NCBI GenBank assembly: GCA_018658265.1 | Contig: JABHVN010000039.1 | Span: forward strand, 1 to 42,782 | Direction of reading: 5' to 3' | DNA from: Candidatus Woesearchaeota archaeon | GTDB taxonomy: Archaea > Nanobdellota > Nanobdellia > SCGC-AAA011-G17 > UBA489 | DNA: 42,782 nt | In this document: positions 24,620-33,434 of the stretch, piece by piece | Numbering within the stretch: the first letter of the stretch is position 1 | How the letters are laid out: each line of letters begins with the position of its first letter | Program-made: the position numbers and the translations under genes | The notes under the pieces: generated by a model | What the model was told of the DNA's origin: nothing | Seen by the model: the letters and a program-made list of their open reading frames with translations, nothing else | The model's database searches: none

Positions 24620-25897
24620 ATGTTAGACATTAAATTCATCGTTGAAAACCCTTCAGAGGTTAAAGACAACCTAAAAAAGAGGTTTAAGGGCGATAAAGAC
24701 TGGATGGTTGATGAGCTTGTAAAAGACCAAGAAGCATTCAAGAAACTAAAAAAAGAATCCGATGATCTACGTTCTAAGAGGAATAAACTTTCTGAAGAGA
24801 TTAATATTCTAAAAAAAGCAAAGAAAGATGCAAAAAAACAGATTAAAGAAGCATCAGAATTACCTCTCAAATTGAAAGCGTTAGATGAAGAACTAGGTTT
24901 ATTAGATATTGAAATGAAGAAAAAGTTAGTTCAATTACCTAATATGTTGCATAAGTCCGTTCCAATTGGTGAAGACGAATCTAAAAATCCAGAAGTAAAA
25001 AAAGTTGGTAAACCTAAGAAATTTAATTTCAAATTAAAGAATCATGGGGAACTTGCTGAAAGTTTAGGTATTGCTAATTTTGATGCAGGAAGAAAAGCTG
25101 CAGGACAAGGTTTCAATTATATCACTGGAGAACTTGCACAATTAGACAATGCACTTCAAAGATACGGTGTAGATTTCTTAATCAAAAAAGGATTCAAGTT
25201 AGTCGTTCCTCCAATGCTATTAAACAAAAAAGCATTATCTGGTGCAGTTAACTTTGGAGACTTCGAAGAAGTTGTTTACAAAATTGAAGATGAAGATTTA
25301 TACTTAATTGGAACTGCAGAACATCCTTTAGTTTCCATGTTACAAAATGAAACATTAAACAAAAAAGATTTACCTTTGAAATTATGTGCAGTAACACCCT
25401 GTTTCAGGAAAGAAATTGGTTCTCGTGGTGTCGATACCAAGGGATTATTCAGAATGCACCAATTCAACAAGGTAGAACAAGTTATGTTTACAACTCCAGA
25501 AAATTCATTCAAACAATTAGAAGAATTACAAGGAATAACAGAATCATTCTTTGAAAGTTTAGAAATTCCTTTCAGAGTTATTGAAATCTGTTCAGGAGAC
25601 ATAGGGGACAAAGGTGCTAAACAGTATGACATTGAAGGATGGTTCCCTAGACAAGAAGGATACAAAGAAGTAACTTCTGCAAGTAACTGTACCGATTACC
25701 AATCTAGAAAATTAAACATTAAGTACATTGACGGAGATGAAAGAAATTTCGTTCACATTCTAAACAATACTATGGTTGCAACTTCAAGAGCTTTAGTTGC
25801 TATTTTAGAAAACTTCCAACAAAAAGATGGCTCCGTTAAAATTCCAAAAGTATTACATAAGTACTTGAATTTCAAAGAAATTAAGCCAAAAAATTAA
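24620..25897 (+). CDS. serS: Seryl-tRNA synthetase
   Basis: 425 aa, standard (bacterial/eukaryal-type) SerRS. An N-terminal coiled-coil tRNA-binding arm spans residues 1-110 (KKLKKESDDLRSKRNKL etc.). The class II core has motif 2 (CFRKEIGSRGVDTKGLFRMHQF) and motif 3 (NNTMVATSRALVAILENFQ). It charges tRNA-Ser with serine in the cytoplasm. CTTTATATATTC about 28 nt upstream is the promoter. Its stop codon is part of a sequence repeated after the next gene. Confidence 0.97.
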   Translation: MLDIKFIVENPSEVKDNLKKRFKGDKDWMVDELVKDQEAFKKLKKESDDLRSKRNKLSEEINILKKAKKDAKKQIKEASELPLKLKALDEELGLLDIEMKKKLVQLPNMLHKSVPIGEDESKNPEVKKVGKPKKFNFKLKNHGELAESLGIANFDAGRKAAGQGFNYITGELAQLDNALQRYGVDFLIKKGFKLVVPPMLLNKKALSGAVNFGDFEEVVYKIEDEDLYLIGTAEHPLVSMLQNETLNKKDLPLKLCAVTPCFRKEIGSRGVDTKGLFRMHQFNKVEQVMFTTPENSFKQLEELQGITESFFESLEIPFRVIEICSGDIGDKGAKQYDIEGWFPRQEGYKEVTSASNCTDYQSRKLNIKYIDGDERNFVHILNNTMVATSRALVAILENFQQKDGSVKIPKVLHKYLNFKEIKPKN

Positions 25898-25922
25898 TTC
25901 TTTTTAAACAAACTAAGAAAGT
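25897..25922 (+). repeat. 26-bp direct repeat (promoter region), copy 1
   Basis: Identical to 26370-26395. The similarity continues into a TTTAAACARTC box ~25 nt before each following ATG (25952 and 26425), so a promoter has been duplicated together with its gene. Confidence 0.9.
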
Positions 25923-25951
25923 AATTTAAACAATCTAATTATTAGGAATTT

Positions 25952-26380
25952 ATGGTTAGTGAAAGAACCAAAGACAAAAGATATTTTGCACTTGGCACTA
26001 TCTTGGCAGTAGCAGGCATTCCTTCAATGACTTATGGTCTGAGAGATTTTAAACAATCTTCAAAACCAAATCCAATAATTCAAGAGGAAGAAAGATTAAC
26101 TAGATTAGTCGATAATTATATTGTAAAATTATCAGACGATAATATAACTAATCCTTCTTCAATAAGAATAGCTTCAAACAATTTTGCAGATGTTAAAGTG
26201 GAGAGGGCAAAATTAAGAAGTGGGAAAGAATTCCTCGAAGCAAAAGAAACACTTGAAACTAAACTTAACAATCGAACTTGGACTTTGGCAGGACTAATAG
26301 TAACTGCAGTTGGAGCTGTTATGGTTGGAGCAAGTTACATCAATTTAAGAGATTCCGACACAAAAACTTATTCTTTTTAA
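25952..26380 (+). CDS. Membrane hairpin-type protein, 142 aa
   Basis: Two TM segments, near the N-terminus (about 11-28) and C-terminus (about 108-128), enclose an ~80-residue hydrophilic helical region (EEERLTRLVDNYIVKLSDDN). Same topology as the two genes that follow, but little sequence identity. Unknown function; probably a surface-facing domain tethered at both ends. Confidence 0.75.
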   Translation: MVSERTKDKRYFALGTILAVAGIPSMTYGLRDFKQSSKPNPIIQEEERLTRLVDNYIVKLSDDNITNPSSIRIASNNFADVKVERAKLRSGKEFLEAKETLETKLNNRTWTLAGLIVTAVGAVMVGASYINLRDSDTKTYSF

Positions 26381-26395
26381 ACAAACTAAGAAAGT
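26370..26395 (+). repeat. 26-bp direct repeat (promoter region), copy 2
   Basis: Same as 25897-25922; here it covers the stop codon of the first membrane hairpin gene and leads into the promoter of the second. Confidence 0.9.
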
Positions 26396-26424
26396 GTTTT
26401 AAACAGTCCAAATTTCTAAGCCAC

Positions 26425-26910
26425 ATGAGTTTACTTAATCGAATCCCCCATACAATTTATAGATTTGGAACCTTAGGGTTAATTGCCTGTGCCCCTCTAG
26501 TGGGAATTGCAGCAACAATAGCAGTTTATAACGACAAACCAGAAAAATCTATGCTGATGGAAATTCCGGGGGAAATTAGATCGGAAATTTATTCCTTAAC
26601 CGGCCCTTCAAAGTTACCTGGCGAACTTCCAGATTTGACTGAAAAAGTTAATGGTCTGCTTACAGACAAAACAAAAATAGAAAATTCTCCAGAATATCTT
26701 TTTGATGAAGTAAAGTTCAACAAAGAAACTAAAGTTTACGAATCAGATAGGGCCCTTTCAAATACTTTGGCATCTTACGGCTTAGTTTTATTCATTACAT
26801 CTGGAATTGCCATGATGGCAAGCTTAGGTGGACACCAAAAATACCAATTTGCAAAAGAGTTAAGGAAAGATGGTGAAAAATCTCAACAAAGTTTAGAAAA
26901 ATTAGTGTAA
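26425..26910 (+). CDS. Membrane hairpin-type protein, 161 aa
   Basis: I start at the ATG 26425, which lies ~25 nt after the duplicated TATA-like TTTTAAACAG; the frame runs open further upstream but there overlaps the previous gene. TM segments at about 13-33 and 115-135 flank an acidic ~80-residue loop (TGPSKLPGELPDLTEKVNG). Basic cytoplasmic tail. Unknown function. Confidence 0.75.
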   Translation: MSLLNRIPHTIYRFGTLGLIACAPLVGIAATIAVYNDKPEKSMLMEIPGEIRSEIYSLTGPSKLPGELPDLTEKVNGLLTDKTKIENSPEYLFDEVKFNKETKVYESDRALSNTLASYGLVLFITSGIAMMASLGGHQKYQFAKELRKDGEKSQQSLEKLV

Positions 26911-26914
26911 TAAA

Positions 26915-27268
26915 GTGACTTCAACTAAAAACATTTATCGTGCATGTTGCATAACTGCAGCAATTAGTTTTGGAACAATGGTCTCTTCTCCATTTTTAGC
27001 AATCCGTAATTTAGAAACTGTTGTTGAACAATCTCCCCCAGTAAAAGAAGAATCCAATAATTCTACAAACTCTGGATGGTTAGCATTGTTCGGAGCAAGC
27101 GCAGCATTAAGTATTGCATCCATCTCAATGGCCGCAAAATACGGACACAAGTACGATATAGCCAAACTAGGCAAAGAACAAGAATTTTCAAGATTTTATT
27201 CAATAGTTTCCAATCCCAATCCGGAAAATAGGAAATACACTCCAGATCCTTCCAAAATACTTATATAA
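26915..27268 (+). CDS. Membrane hairpin-type protein, 117 aa
   Basis: GTG start 26915, 4 bp after the previous stop, so co-translated. Two TMs (about 10-28, 53-72) around a short serine/asparagine-rich loop, then a cytoplasmic tail (GKEQEFSRFYSIVSNPNP). Third member of the three-gene membrane cluster, unknown function. Confidence 0.72.
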   Translation: MTSTKNIYRACCITAAISFGTMVSSPFLAIRNLETVVEQSPPVKEESNNSTNSGWLALFGASAALSIASISMAAKYGHKYDIAKLGKEQEFSRFYSIVSNPNPENRKYTPDPSKILI

Positions 27269-27291
27269 CATATATTTTCTAACACTATCTC

Positions 27292-29472
27292 ATGACGGAG
27301 TTAATCTTTACAGAGAAGCCAGCTCAAGCCGAGAAAATAGCATTCGCTTTAGCAGATGATATTCCCACAAAAAAAGAATTAGGTAGGGCACCTTATTATG
27401 AAATAACTCACAATGGTAAGGACATTATTGTTGGTTGTGCAGTTGGACATCTATTCGGATTAAAAGAAATAAAGACTGAAAAGAAAGGTTGGACTTACCC
27501 TGTATTCGACATTGAATGGGTTGAATCCCATAAAATTAGAAAAACCCAAGCACATTCAAGACCTTACATTGAAGCACTAAAAAAACTTGTAAAGAAAGCA
27601 GACGAATTTACAGTTGCTTGTGACTTTGATACAGAGGGGTCAGTTATAGGTTTCAACTGTGTTAAATTCATTGCAAAAAAAGATGATGCACATCGTATGA
27701 AGTTCTCAACTCTAACTAAAGATGAATTAGTTGAATCTTACAAAAATAGGTCAAAAAGCCTAGACTTTGGCGTTATAGAAGCAGGTCAAACAAGACACCA
27801 TTTAGATTATTTCTGGGGTATTTCCTTATCAAGGGCATTAACTCTAGCAGTAAAGGCAACAGGTTCCTTCAAACTAATGACTTCTGGAAGAGTTCAAGGT
27901 CCTACATTAAAAATTATAGTTGACAAAGAAAAAGAAATTGCTAAATTCATCCCAGTACCTTATTGGGAATTAAGTTTAGATGGAAAAATTAAAACTCACG
28001 TTATCACTGCAAGGCACAAGGAAGGAAAGATCTTTGATAAAGAAAGAGCAAATGAAATATTCAAGAATACTCAAGGTCAAAAAGCAGTTATCGATAAAAT
28101 AAAAGAATCAGAAAGAAGTTCAGATGCACCTCATCCATTCAACCTAACAAACTTACAAACAGAAGCATATTCCTTATTCGGTTATTCACCTAAGAGAACA
28201 TTATCTCTAGCACAAGACATTTACACGGCAGGATATATTTCCTATCCAAGAACATCTTCACAAAAGTTACCTGCATCAATTGATTACACAAAAATATTAA
28301 CTAAATTATCTAAACAAAAAGACTACAAAGAATTATGCAATAGATTATTAGCATTAGATAATTTAAAACCTAATGAAGGAAAGAAATCAGACACTGCACA
28401 TCCTGCAATTTACGTTACGGGTGAAAAGGGTAGAATCTCTGCAGATCAGAAAAAAGTCTATGATTTAATCGTAAGAAGGTTCTTAGCTACATTCGCAGAA
28501 AAAGCCATTAGAAAGACTGTAACTGCCGAAATCAAGGTTAACAATGAAATATTCTTAGCTAAAGGAACGACTACTGTGAAAAAAGGATGGCATGAATTCT
28601 ATGGTCCTCATGTAAGATTAACCGAAACTATCTTACCTCCACTAAAAGTTGAAGATGAATTAACTTCTCCTAAAATAGCTAAGGAAGACAAAGAAACATC
28701 TCCACCAAAACGTTACACTCCCGCTTCCATTCTAAAAGAAATGGACAAACTAAACATTGGAACAAAAGCAACCCGTGCTTCCATCTTAGATGCACTTTAC
28801 TTGAGAAATTACATTGTTGATAATTCCATAACTGCAACTAAATTAGGAATGGAAACTATTAGTGCATTATCTCAGTACTGTCCAGAAATTACTGACACAG
28901 ATTTAACTAGACATTTCGAAGAAGAGATGGAACAAATCATGGAAGGTAAGAAAAAGAAAGAAAGTGTTTTGGAAGAAGCAAAAAAACAATTAACAAGTAC
29001 ATTAAATCATTTTAGAAAACACGAAAAAGCCATTGGAGAAATTTTAATTAAGGCTACAAGAGAAACAGAATATAAAATTAACACAATTGCTGACTGTCCT
29101 AAATGTAAAAAAGGTGTTATTCAAATTAGAACTGGGAGATTCGGTAAATTTGTTGCATGTGATAAATATCCTGACTGTGAAAACACTTATTCTCTACCTG
29201 CAAATTCATTAATTCGTGCAAATGGCGGAATTTGTAAGGAATGTGGATTCCATTCAGTTTTAGCCATTAGAGGCGGTAAAAGGCCATTTAATTATTGTTT
29301 GAGTAAAGAATGTCCTCCAAAAGTTGCATGGAGAAAAGCAAGAGAAGCTAAAATAAAAGAAAACGCAACTAAAAAAACCACTAAGAAGACTACAAAGAAA
29401 CGAACTACGAAAAAAACCACTAAAAAGAGAACGACTAAGAAAACAACAAAAAAAACTAAGAGTCAAAAATAA
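27292..29472 (+). CDS. topA: DNA topoisomerase I (type IA)
   Basis: 726 aa. TOPRIM domain with the EKP glutamate (LIFTEKPAQAEK) and CDFDTEG (DxDxE). The active-site tyrosine is in GYISYPRTSS (Y318). The C-terminus has two four-Cys zinc ribbons (CPKCKKG...CDKYPDC; CKECGF...CLSKECPP). A lysine/threonine repeat tail of ~35 residues (units of KKTTKK / KRTTKK) follows, probably a flexible DNA-binding extension. Relaxes negatively supercoiled DNA by single-strand passage. The last 17 bp overlap the convergent RadB-like gene. Confidence 0.97.
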   Translation: MTELIFTEKPAQAEKIAFALADDIPTKKELGRAPYYEITHNGKDIIVGCAVGHLFGLKEIKTEKKGWTYPVFDIEWVESHKIRKTQAHSRPYIEALKKLVKKADEFTVACDFDTEGSVIGFNCVKFIAKKDDAHRMKFSTLTKDELVESYKNRSKSLDFGVIEAGQTRHHLDYFWGISLSRALTLAVKATGSFKLMTSGRVQGPTLKIIVDKEKEIAKFIPVPYWELSLDGKIKTHVITARHKEGKIFDKERANEIFKNTQGQKAVIDKIKESERSSDAPHPFNLTNLQTEAYSLFGYSPKRTLSLAQDIYTAGYISYPRTSSQKLPASIDYTKILTKLSKQKDYKELCNRLLALDNLKPNEGKKSDTAHPAIYVTGEKGRISADQKKVYDLIVRRFLATFAEKAIRKTVTAEIKVNNEIFLAKGTTTVKKGWHEFYGPHVRLTETILPPLKVEDELTSPKIAKEDKETSPPKRYTPASILKEMDKLNIGTKATRASILDALYLRNYIVDNSITATKLGMETISALSQYCPEITDTDLTRHFEEEMEQIMEGKKKKESVLEEAKKQLTSTLNHFRKHEKAIGEILIKATRETEYKINTIADCPKCKKGVIQIRTGRFGKFVACDKYPDCENTYSLPANSLIRANGGICKECGFHSVLAIRGGKRPFNYCLSKECPPKVAWRKAREAKIKENATKKTTKKTTKKRTTKKTTKKRTTKKTTKKTKSQK

Positions 29473-30049
29473 ATCCTTTCTCACCAATTACAAAATTAAC
29501 ATTATCTTTATCAGAAACTTTCATAGTTCTCATTTCATTTTCTTCATCTAAGAATATAATATGGTCGCACCATTTGGTTACAAAACTTCTACCTAATGGT
29601 TCAACTTTATTTTCATTAATATTTTGATAGACTTGATTACAAACAACAACAGGTTTCTTTCTAGAAATCTCTTTTAAAATTCTCATTTGTCTAGCTAATT
29701 CATTATTTGCCTTAGACCTACTAATTTTACTAGCTTGCCTATAGAATTTACCTATTGTATCTAATCCAATAAAATCAAATAACTCTTCATTTTCTAAAAC
29801 ATTACTGATTAATTTGGTTTGATCTTCAAAGTCAACAGGTTTAGTTACAAACAATCCATCTAATTCAACATCATTTCCACTTATTTGTTTAAATCTATCA
29901 ATGCTAAATCCATTTTCAGAATCAATTATGAATGCCTTGCCCTTAGTATGGTGTAATAATTCCATTAGGAATGTGGTTTTACCCGTACCTGCTTTACCAT
30001 ATACTAGGAAGAGTCCTTTGGCTTCGCTCAATTGCTGAGGTAAATTCAT
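29456..30049 (-). CDS. RadB-like RecA-superfamily ATPase
   Basis: 197 aa, a single RecA core without N-terminal HhH domain, the size of archaeal RadB. Walker A GKAGTGKT (18-25), AFIIDSENGFSIDRF as the IDSEG-like motif, FIGLDTIGKFYRQASK as Walker B region, and VVCNQVYQN as the L2-adjacent VTNQVY motif. RadB-type proteins modulate RadA recombination. The assignment to RadB rather than another RadA paralogue is likely but not certain. Confidence 0.88.
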   Translation of the reverse strand: MNLPQQLSEAKGLFLVYGKAGTGKTTFLMELLHHTKGKAFIIDSENGFSIDRFKQISGNDVELDGLFVTKPVDFEDQTKLISNVLENEELFDFIGLDTIGKFYRQASKISRSKANNELARQMRILKEISRKKPVVVCNQVYQNINENKVEPLGRSFVTKWCDHIIFLDEENEMRTMKVSDKDNVNFVIGEKGFIFDS

Positions 30050-30144
30050 ATCCTAAACATATACACTCTGGCTTTAAAGCTTATCTGAGGCATTTACCGA
30101 AGTTAAACAATAGTTATATAAATTGTTTAAAATTATTTAATAAA

Positions 30145-30642
30145 ATGGAATTCAAAATAAGATTGGCTGTAGAAGAAGACGCTTTAGCTATTAGCAAGGT
30201 ACTTTCATCATATTCTGATGAGATTGATGACGATCCAGAATTAACAATTACTAGTATCCAAGAAGGAATTGGGACAGGTGGGAGATTTGTCGCAGAAGTA
30301 GAAGGTAAAATTGTAGGTTGTACTGCAATCCAAAACTTCAATGCTTCTAACTTCGATTCAACTGATGTTGAAGAGTTCACTGACAAAGAAAATGTCATGG
30401 AATTAGTTGGAATATTTTTATTACCTGAATTTGAAAATCCTGAATTGGAAAATGGATTATTGGCTGTTGCAGAAGAAGATGTAAAAAACCAAGATGGTAA
30501 AATGCTAATCGTTTTATTAAATGAAGGGGCTACACCTCCAGAATTTATTTCTGATAGTGGCTACTCTTTTGTTAAAACCTGCAAAGAAGCAGACGGAACA
30601 AAATTTGACTTCTACAAAAAAGAATTCTGTTGTAAACACTAG
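30145..30642 (+). CDS. GNAT family N-acetyltransferase-like protein
   Basis: 165 aa from the ATG at 30145 (a longer in-frame opening has no promoter support). IRLAVEEDALAISKVLSSY is the GNAT start; GRFVAEVEGKIVGCTAIQNF is the beta2-beta3-beta4 core; ELVGIFLLPEFENPELENGLLAVAEEDVKNQ is the acetyl-CoA region, though the usual R/Q-x-x-G-x-G/A loop is degraded. It ends with a CC dipeptide (FCCKH). Substrate unknown. Confidence 0.75.
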   Translation: MEFKIRLAVEEDALAISKVLSSYSDEIDDDPELTITSIQEGIGTGGRFVAEVEGKIVGCTAIQNFNASNFDSTDVEEFTDKENVMELVGIFLLPEFENPELENGLLAVAEEDVKNQDGKMLIVLLNEGATPPEFISDSGYSFVKTCKEADGTKFDFYKKEFCCKH

Positions 30643-30719
30643 TTTGTTTATAAGTTATTTTCATATAAGACATAAATATTTTTAAATTAATTCTATAACC
30701 TTAATTTAGGTAGTTACAG

Positions 30720-31289
30720 ATGAGCATTGACACTAAAGTAGAAGAGCATAGTTATAGGCACATTACTCAAGAAGGCATATGCAAATTTGATTTGGCAGAA
30801 GGCGGAAATAATCCATTAGGTGTCAACAGAGGATCACACCCATTCTATGAGGGAACGTTAAGCCATGATTGGAGAGATATTCTTTTCGTATTACACAAGG
30901 AAATTAACGATGACTCTTCTTTTTCAGAAGTTGAATCTTTATTCAGTGAACTATATTCTGCAAAAATGATGATGTCTACTGCAAGGATGGGAATTTTAGA
31001 TTCCAACACAAGAATAGACTGCTATCAAGGTGCCACAGAAATTTACGAAGAGCAGAAAATTCCTAAGGATATATGGTCTCAACACAGCGGAATAATACGG
31101 AACGCACTTTATAATCGGTTTGCAGAAAATGCATTTATTATAGTTCCAGGATATTTGAACGGATTTGCGAGTGGTCCTGGTGGAGCATTATTAAGTTCTG
31201 TAGAATTCATACCTCCTAACAAAAAAGCAGAAGTAAGAAAGGTGTTCAAGCAACACAATTACAATGGCAAACTTTTATTTTGGGGTTAA
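30720..31289 (+). CDS. Unknown protein, copy 1 of a local three-gene family
   Basis: 189 aa. The family shares SHPFYEG (residues 40-46), ILFVLHKEI, a helical EVESLFSEL..A stretch, an EIYEE..P..W.QH block, YNRF..A.IIVPGYL, and a C-terminal NYNGKLLFW. No membrane segment; no known domain recognised. Histidines and acidic residues conserved in all three (SHPFYEG in two copies, RFYEG in the third) might bind metal, but this is a guess. Confidence 0.75.
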   Translation: MSIDTKVEEHSYRHITQEGICKFDLAEGGNNPLGVNRGSHPFYEGTLSHDWRDILFVLHKEINDDSSFSEVESLFSELYSAKMMMSTARMGILDSNTRIDCYQGATEIYEEQKIPKDIWSQHSGIIRNALYNRFAENAFIIVPGYLNGFASGPGGALLSSVEFIPPNKKAEVRKVFKQHNYNGKLLFWG

Positions 31290-31327
31290 ATGAAAAAACA
31301 CTTAACTCTGTTTAAACTATCATAATC

Positions 31328-31711
31328 ATGAAATATTCCACAAGAATAGAATTTCTTTTAGATTCAGGTATTTTTTTTAATCATTCCAACCCTCCACAAG
31401 AAAATGCTCCTAACAATAGTTCATTAAGTGTCATTGCTTATTTTGAAGAAGGTGGAATGGAATATTTACCTCTTACTAATGGAAAAGTGCAAACAAAAAT
31501 AGTTTTTCCCGATAGAGAGATATCTAGGCCCACTAGTCTGGAATTTTGTTTAAGAAATCTTCTGAAGAAAAGAGGGGTTTCTAAATTTCCCAAAAGTTTT
31601 GGAAGCTTAATCGGAATTGAACATAGTATTATTAGTCCTGATGGTAAGGACAAATGGGATTTTGTTATGCCTACCGAAGAAGACATCCTTAAGTATAGTC
31701 AGCTTCGCTAA
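31328..31711 (+). CDS. Unknown protein, 127 aa
   Basis: Not recognised, not a member of the neighbouring family. Beta-rich start (STRIEFLLDSG), a proline/asparagine stretch (NHSNPPQENAPNN), and a C-terminal part with SLEFCLRNLLKKRGVSKFP and a SPDGKDKWDFVMPTEED tail. Its last codons and stop lie in the 53-bp repeat at 31701. Confidence 0.65.
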   Translation: MKYSTRIEFLLDSGIFFNHSNPPQENAPNNSSLSVIAYFEEGGMEYLPLTNGKVQTKIVFPDREISRPTSLEFCLRNLLKKRGVSKFPKSFGSLIGIEHSIISPDGKDKWDFVMPTEEDILKYSQLR

Positions 31712-31753
31712 TTCTTTATAAGTCCAATTCGTATAACACATAAATATTTTTAA
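31701..31753 (+). repeat. 53-bp intergenic direct repeat, copy 1
   Basis: Begins AGCTTCGCTAATTC and ends in CATAAATATTTTTAA. It matches 32945-32997 with five substitutions and includes a TATA-like ATTTTTAA box. A diverged third copy is visible around 33400-33430, and the ATAAATATTTTTAAATT part recurs near 30673-30689 before copy 1 of the gene family. Confidence 0.9.
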
Positions 31754-31798
31754 ATTGTTGGACAAATATAGCGTAAGTTAAAACACAGTTACAACAAA

Positions 31799-32332
31799 AT
31801 GACTACGAAAGAATATGCCCATTTAACCAACTCAAATATTCTAAACTTTAATCGTAATCTTCCTCCTGAGGGAGAAGTTAGGACTCACCGGTTTTATGAA
31901 GGAACATTTAATATCCAAGATAGAGAATTAATTTTTGTACTGCAAAAAGTAATGCCCAATCAATTCGCATTCAAGGAAGTGAGAAGAGTTTTTAGTGAAT
32001 TAGGCCAAGCTGAATCATTCAAGCTTCAACTTAGGGGAGGACTCACACTTGCAGACATGGCAAGGGAACATTTGCCCACCCCTGCAGAGATATATGGTGA
32101 GTATTTCGTTCCAGAAAAGGAATGGGCACAACACAATTCTATTGCAAGTGCAGTGTACAATCGGTTTTCAGGTGACGCAGATATAATTGTTCCTGGGTTT
32201 ATAGAATCTTCAATGGTTGGAGAGCATAATGATATTGTGAGTAGGGTTCAAACAGTTCCTCTTGAAAAAAGAAGGGAATTAGAAGAGATGTTTGAACAAG
32301 AAAATTATTGTGGCAAAGTTACCTTCTGGTAA
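31799..32332 (+). CDS. Unknown protein, copy 2 of the local three-gene family
   Basis: 177 aa. Shares HRFYEGTF, ELIFVLQKVMPN, EVRRVFSELGQAE, AEIYGEYFVPEKEWAQH, VYNRFSGDADIIVPGFI and NYCGKVTFW with copy 1, so clearly homologous. The N-terminal ~30 residues and the VPLEKRRELEEMF region differ. Function unknown. Confidence 0.75.
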   Translation: MTTKEYAHLTNSNILNFNRNLPPEGEVRTHRFYEGTFNIQDRELIFVLQKVMPNQFAFKEVRRVFSELGQAESFKLQLRGGLTLADMAREHLPTPAEIYGEYFVPEKEWAQHNSIASAVYNRFSGDADIIVPGFIESSMVGEHNDIVSRVQTVPLEKRRELEEMFEQENYCGKVTFW

Positions 32333-32379
32333 CTCTTCACAAATTTAAATTACATCAAGAATTGACAAGTTATTAAAAA

Positions 32380-32937
32380 ATGGGCATTGACAAAGAAATA
32401 GAAAGATATCACACTCACTTAATCAGTGATGATGTTAGTACACTTGACCCTGTATCAGATAATTTTGGTTCAAAATTCGGTTCACATCCATTCTACGAAG
32501 GAAGAATTAGATTCTATAAGCAAGAAGTTCTTTTTGTATTACACAAACAGATACCTGACAGAGATACATTCGATGAAGTTAGGGATATGTGTGAAGAACT
32601 TCAGACTGCAAGAATAAGGCATGCAGCAGTACAATATAATCAGAAATCTCGGCATGATCAACGATGGCTTGTGTCTTCTGCCGAAGAGACATATGAGAAA
32701 TATCTTGTTCCCGAAGAAGATTGGCCACATGGTGAAGCTGCAGTTTCTACTGCAATGCAAATTCTATTTTCAACTCATGCAAAAATAGTTATTCCTGGAT
32801 TTATAGACGGCCCATTTGTGGATAACAATGATAATCTCCTAAGTCAATATAGGCCAATCCCTTCCAAAAGAAGAAAAGAGTTGATAGGAACCCTACGTGA
32901 TATGGGTTACGATGGTCCAGTTGAGTTTTGGAAATAA
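32380..32937 (+). CDS. Unknown protein, copy 3 of the local three-gene family
   Basis: 185 aa. Conserved blocks: GSHPFYEGRIR, EVLFVLHKQIPD, EVRDMCEELQTARI, AEETYEKYLVPEEDWPH, AKIVIPGFIDGP and GYDGPVEFW. Here the YNRF motif is replaced by MQILFSTHA. Follows copy 2 after 47 bp. Confidence 0.75.
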   Translation: MGIDKEIERYHTHLISDDVSTLDPVSDNFGSKFGSHPFYEGRIRFYKQEVLFVLHKQIPDRDTFDEVRDMCEELQTARIRHAAVQYNQKSRHDQRWLVSSAEETYEKYLVPEEDWPHGEAAVSTAMQILFSTHAKIVIPGFIDGPFVDNNDNLLSQYRPIPSKRRKELIGTLRDMGYDGPVEFWK

Positions 32938-32944
32938 AATTCCA

Positions 32945-32997
32945 AGCTTCGCTAATTCCTTATAAGTCCAGTTCGTATAACGCCTAAACATTTTTAA
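32945..32997 (+). repeat. 53-bp intergenic direct repeat, copy 2
   Basis: See 31701-31753; here it forms the promoter of the 33020 gene, whose ATG lies ~30 nt after the ATTTTTAAGC box. Confidence 0.9.
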
Positions 32998-33019
32998 GCA
33001 ATACTTCTTAATTAACAAT

Positions 33020-33406
33020 ATGGCATTAGATAATACGGATGAACTGTATATTCCTCCGACTCAAGAACAAGAAAATCTTGAGAATTTAATGTACCAAAGA
33101 GAAGACTTTGGAAAAACACTTAGTTTTAATGGAAATTTAGCATTAGGTAGTTCATTATTGTATCTTGGTTTAAGGGCAGTTTTCCATCATTACGGAGTTG
33201 GTCCAGAACTAGAAGGGCTCAAAGAATTAACTGATAATCGTACTGCTGAAAGTGTAGTTCAAGTAGGAGATTTCCTTGCACGAGTTATTGCACCAATGGG
33301 TGTCACACTAAAAGCCGCTCAATATTTGCATCACCTTGCATTTATATGCCCTCTTAAACTAAAATTAGATAGTCAAGCAAACCAATTAGAAAGTCTTGTT
33401 GATTAA
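33020..33406 (+). CDS. Unknown protein, 128 aa, weakly membrane-associated
   Basis: Acidic N-terminus (EQENLENLMYQREDF), two moderately hydrophobic segments (about 38-56 and 87-112, separated by ELEGLKELTDNRTAES), which may be TM helices or an amphipathic bundle. Unrecognised; last gene of the repeated cluster. Confidence 0.65.
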   Translation: MALDNTDELYIPPTQEQENLENLMYQREDFGKTLSFNGNLALGSSLLYLGLRAVFHHYGVGPELEGLKELTDNRTAESVVQVGDFLARVIAPMGVTLKAAQYLHHLAFICPLKLKLDSQANQLESLVD

Positions 33407-33434
33407 GTTCCGCTAAATTCTGTATAGGTTAATT

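Noticed and set aside
25276-25665. 129-aa minus-strand frame inside serS
   Set aside because: Antisense of conserved synthetase motifs 2 and 3 region; no evidence of expression.
26278-26424. N-terminal extension of the second membrane-hairpin gene
   Set aside because: Lies within the previous gene; the duplicated TATA box places the start at 26425.
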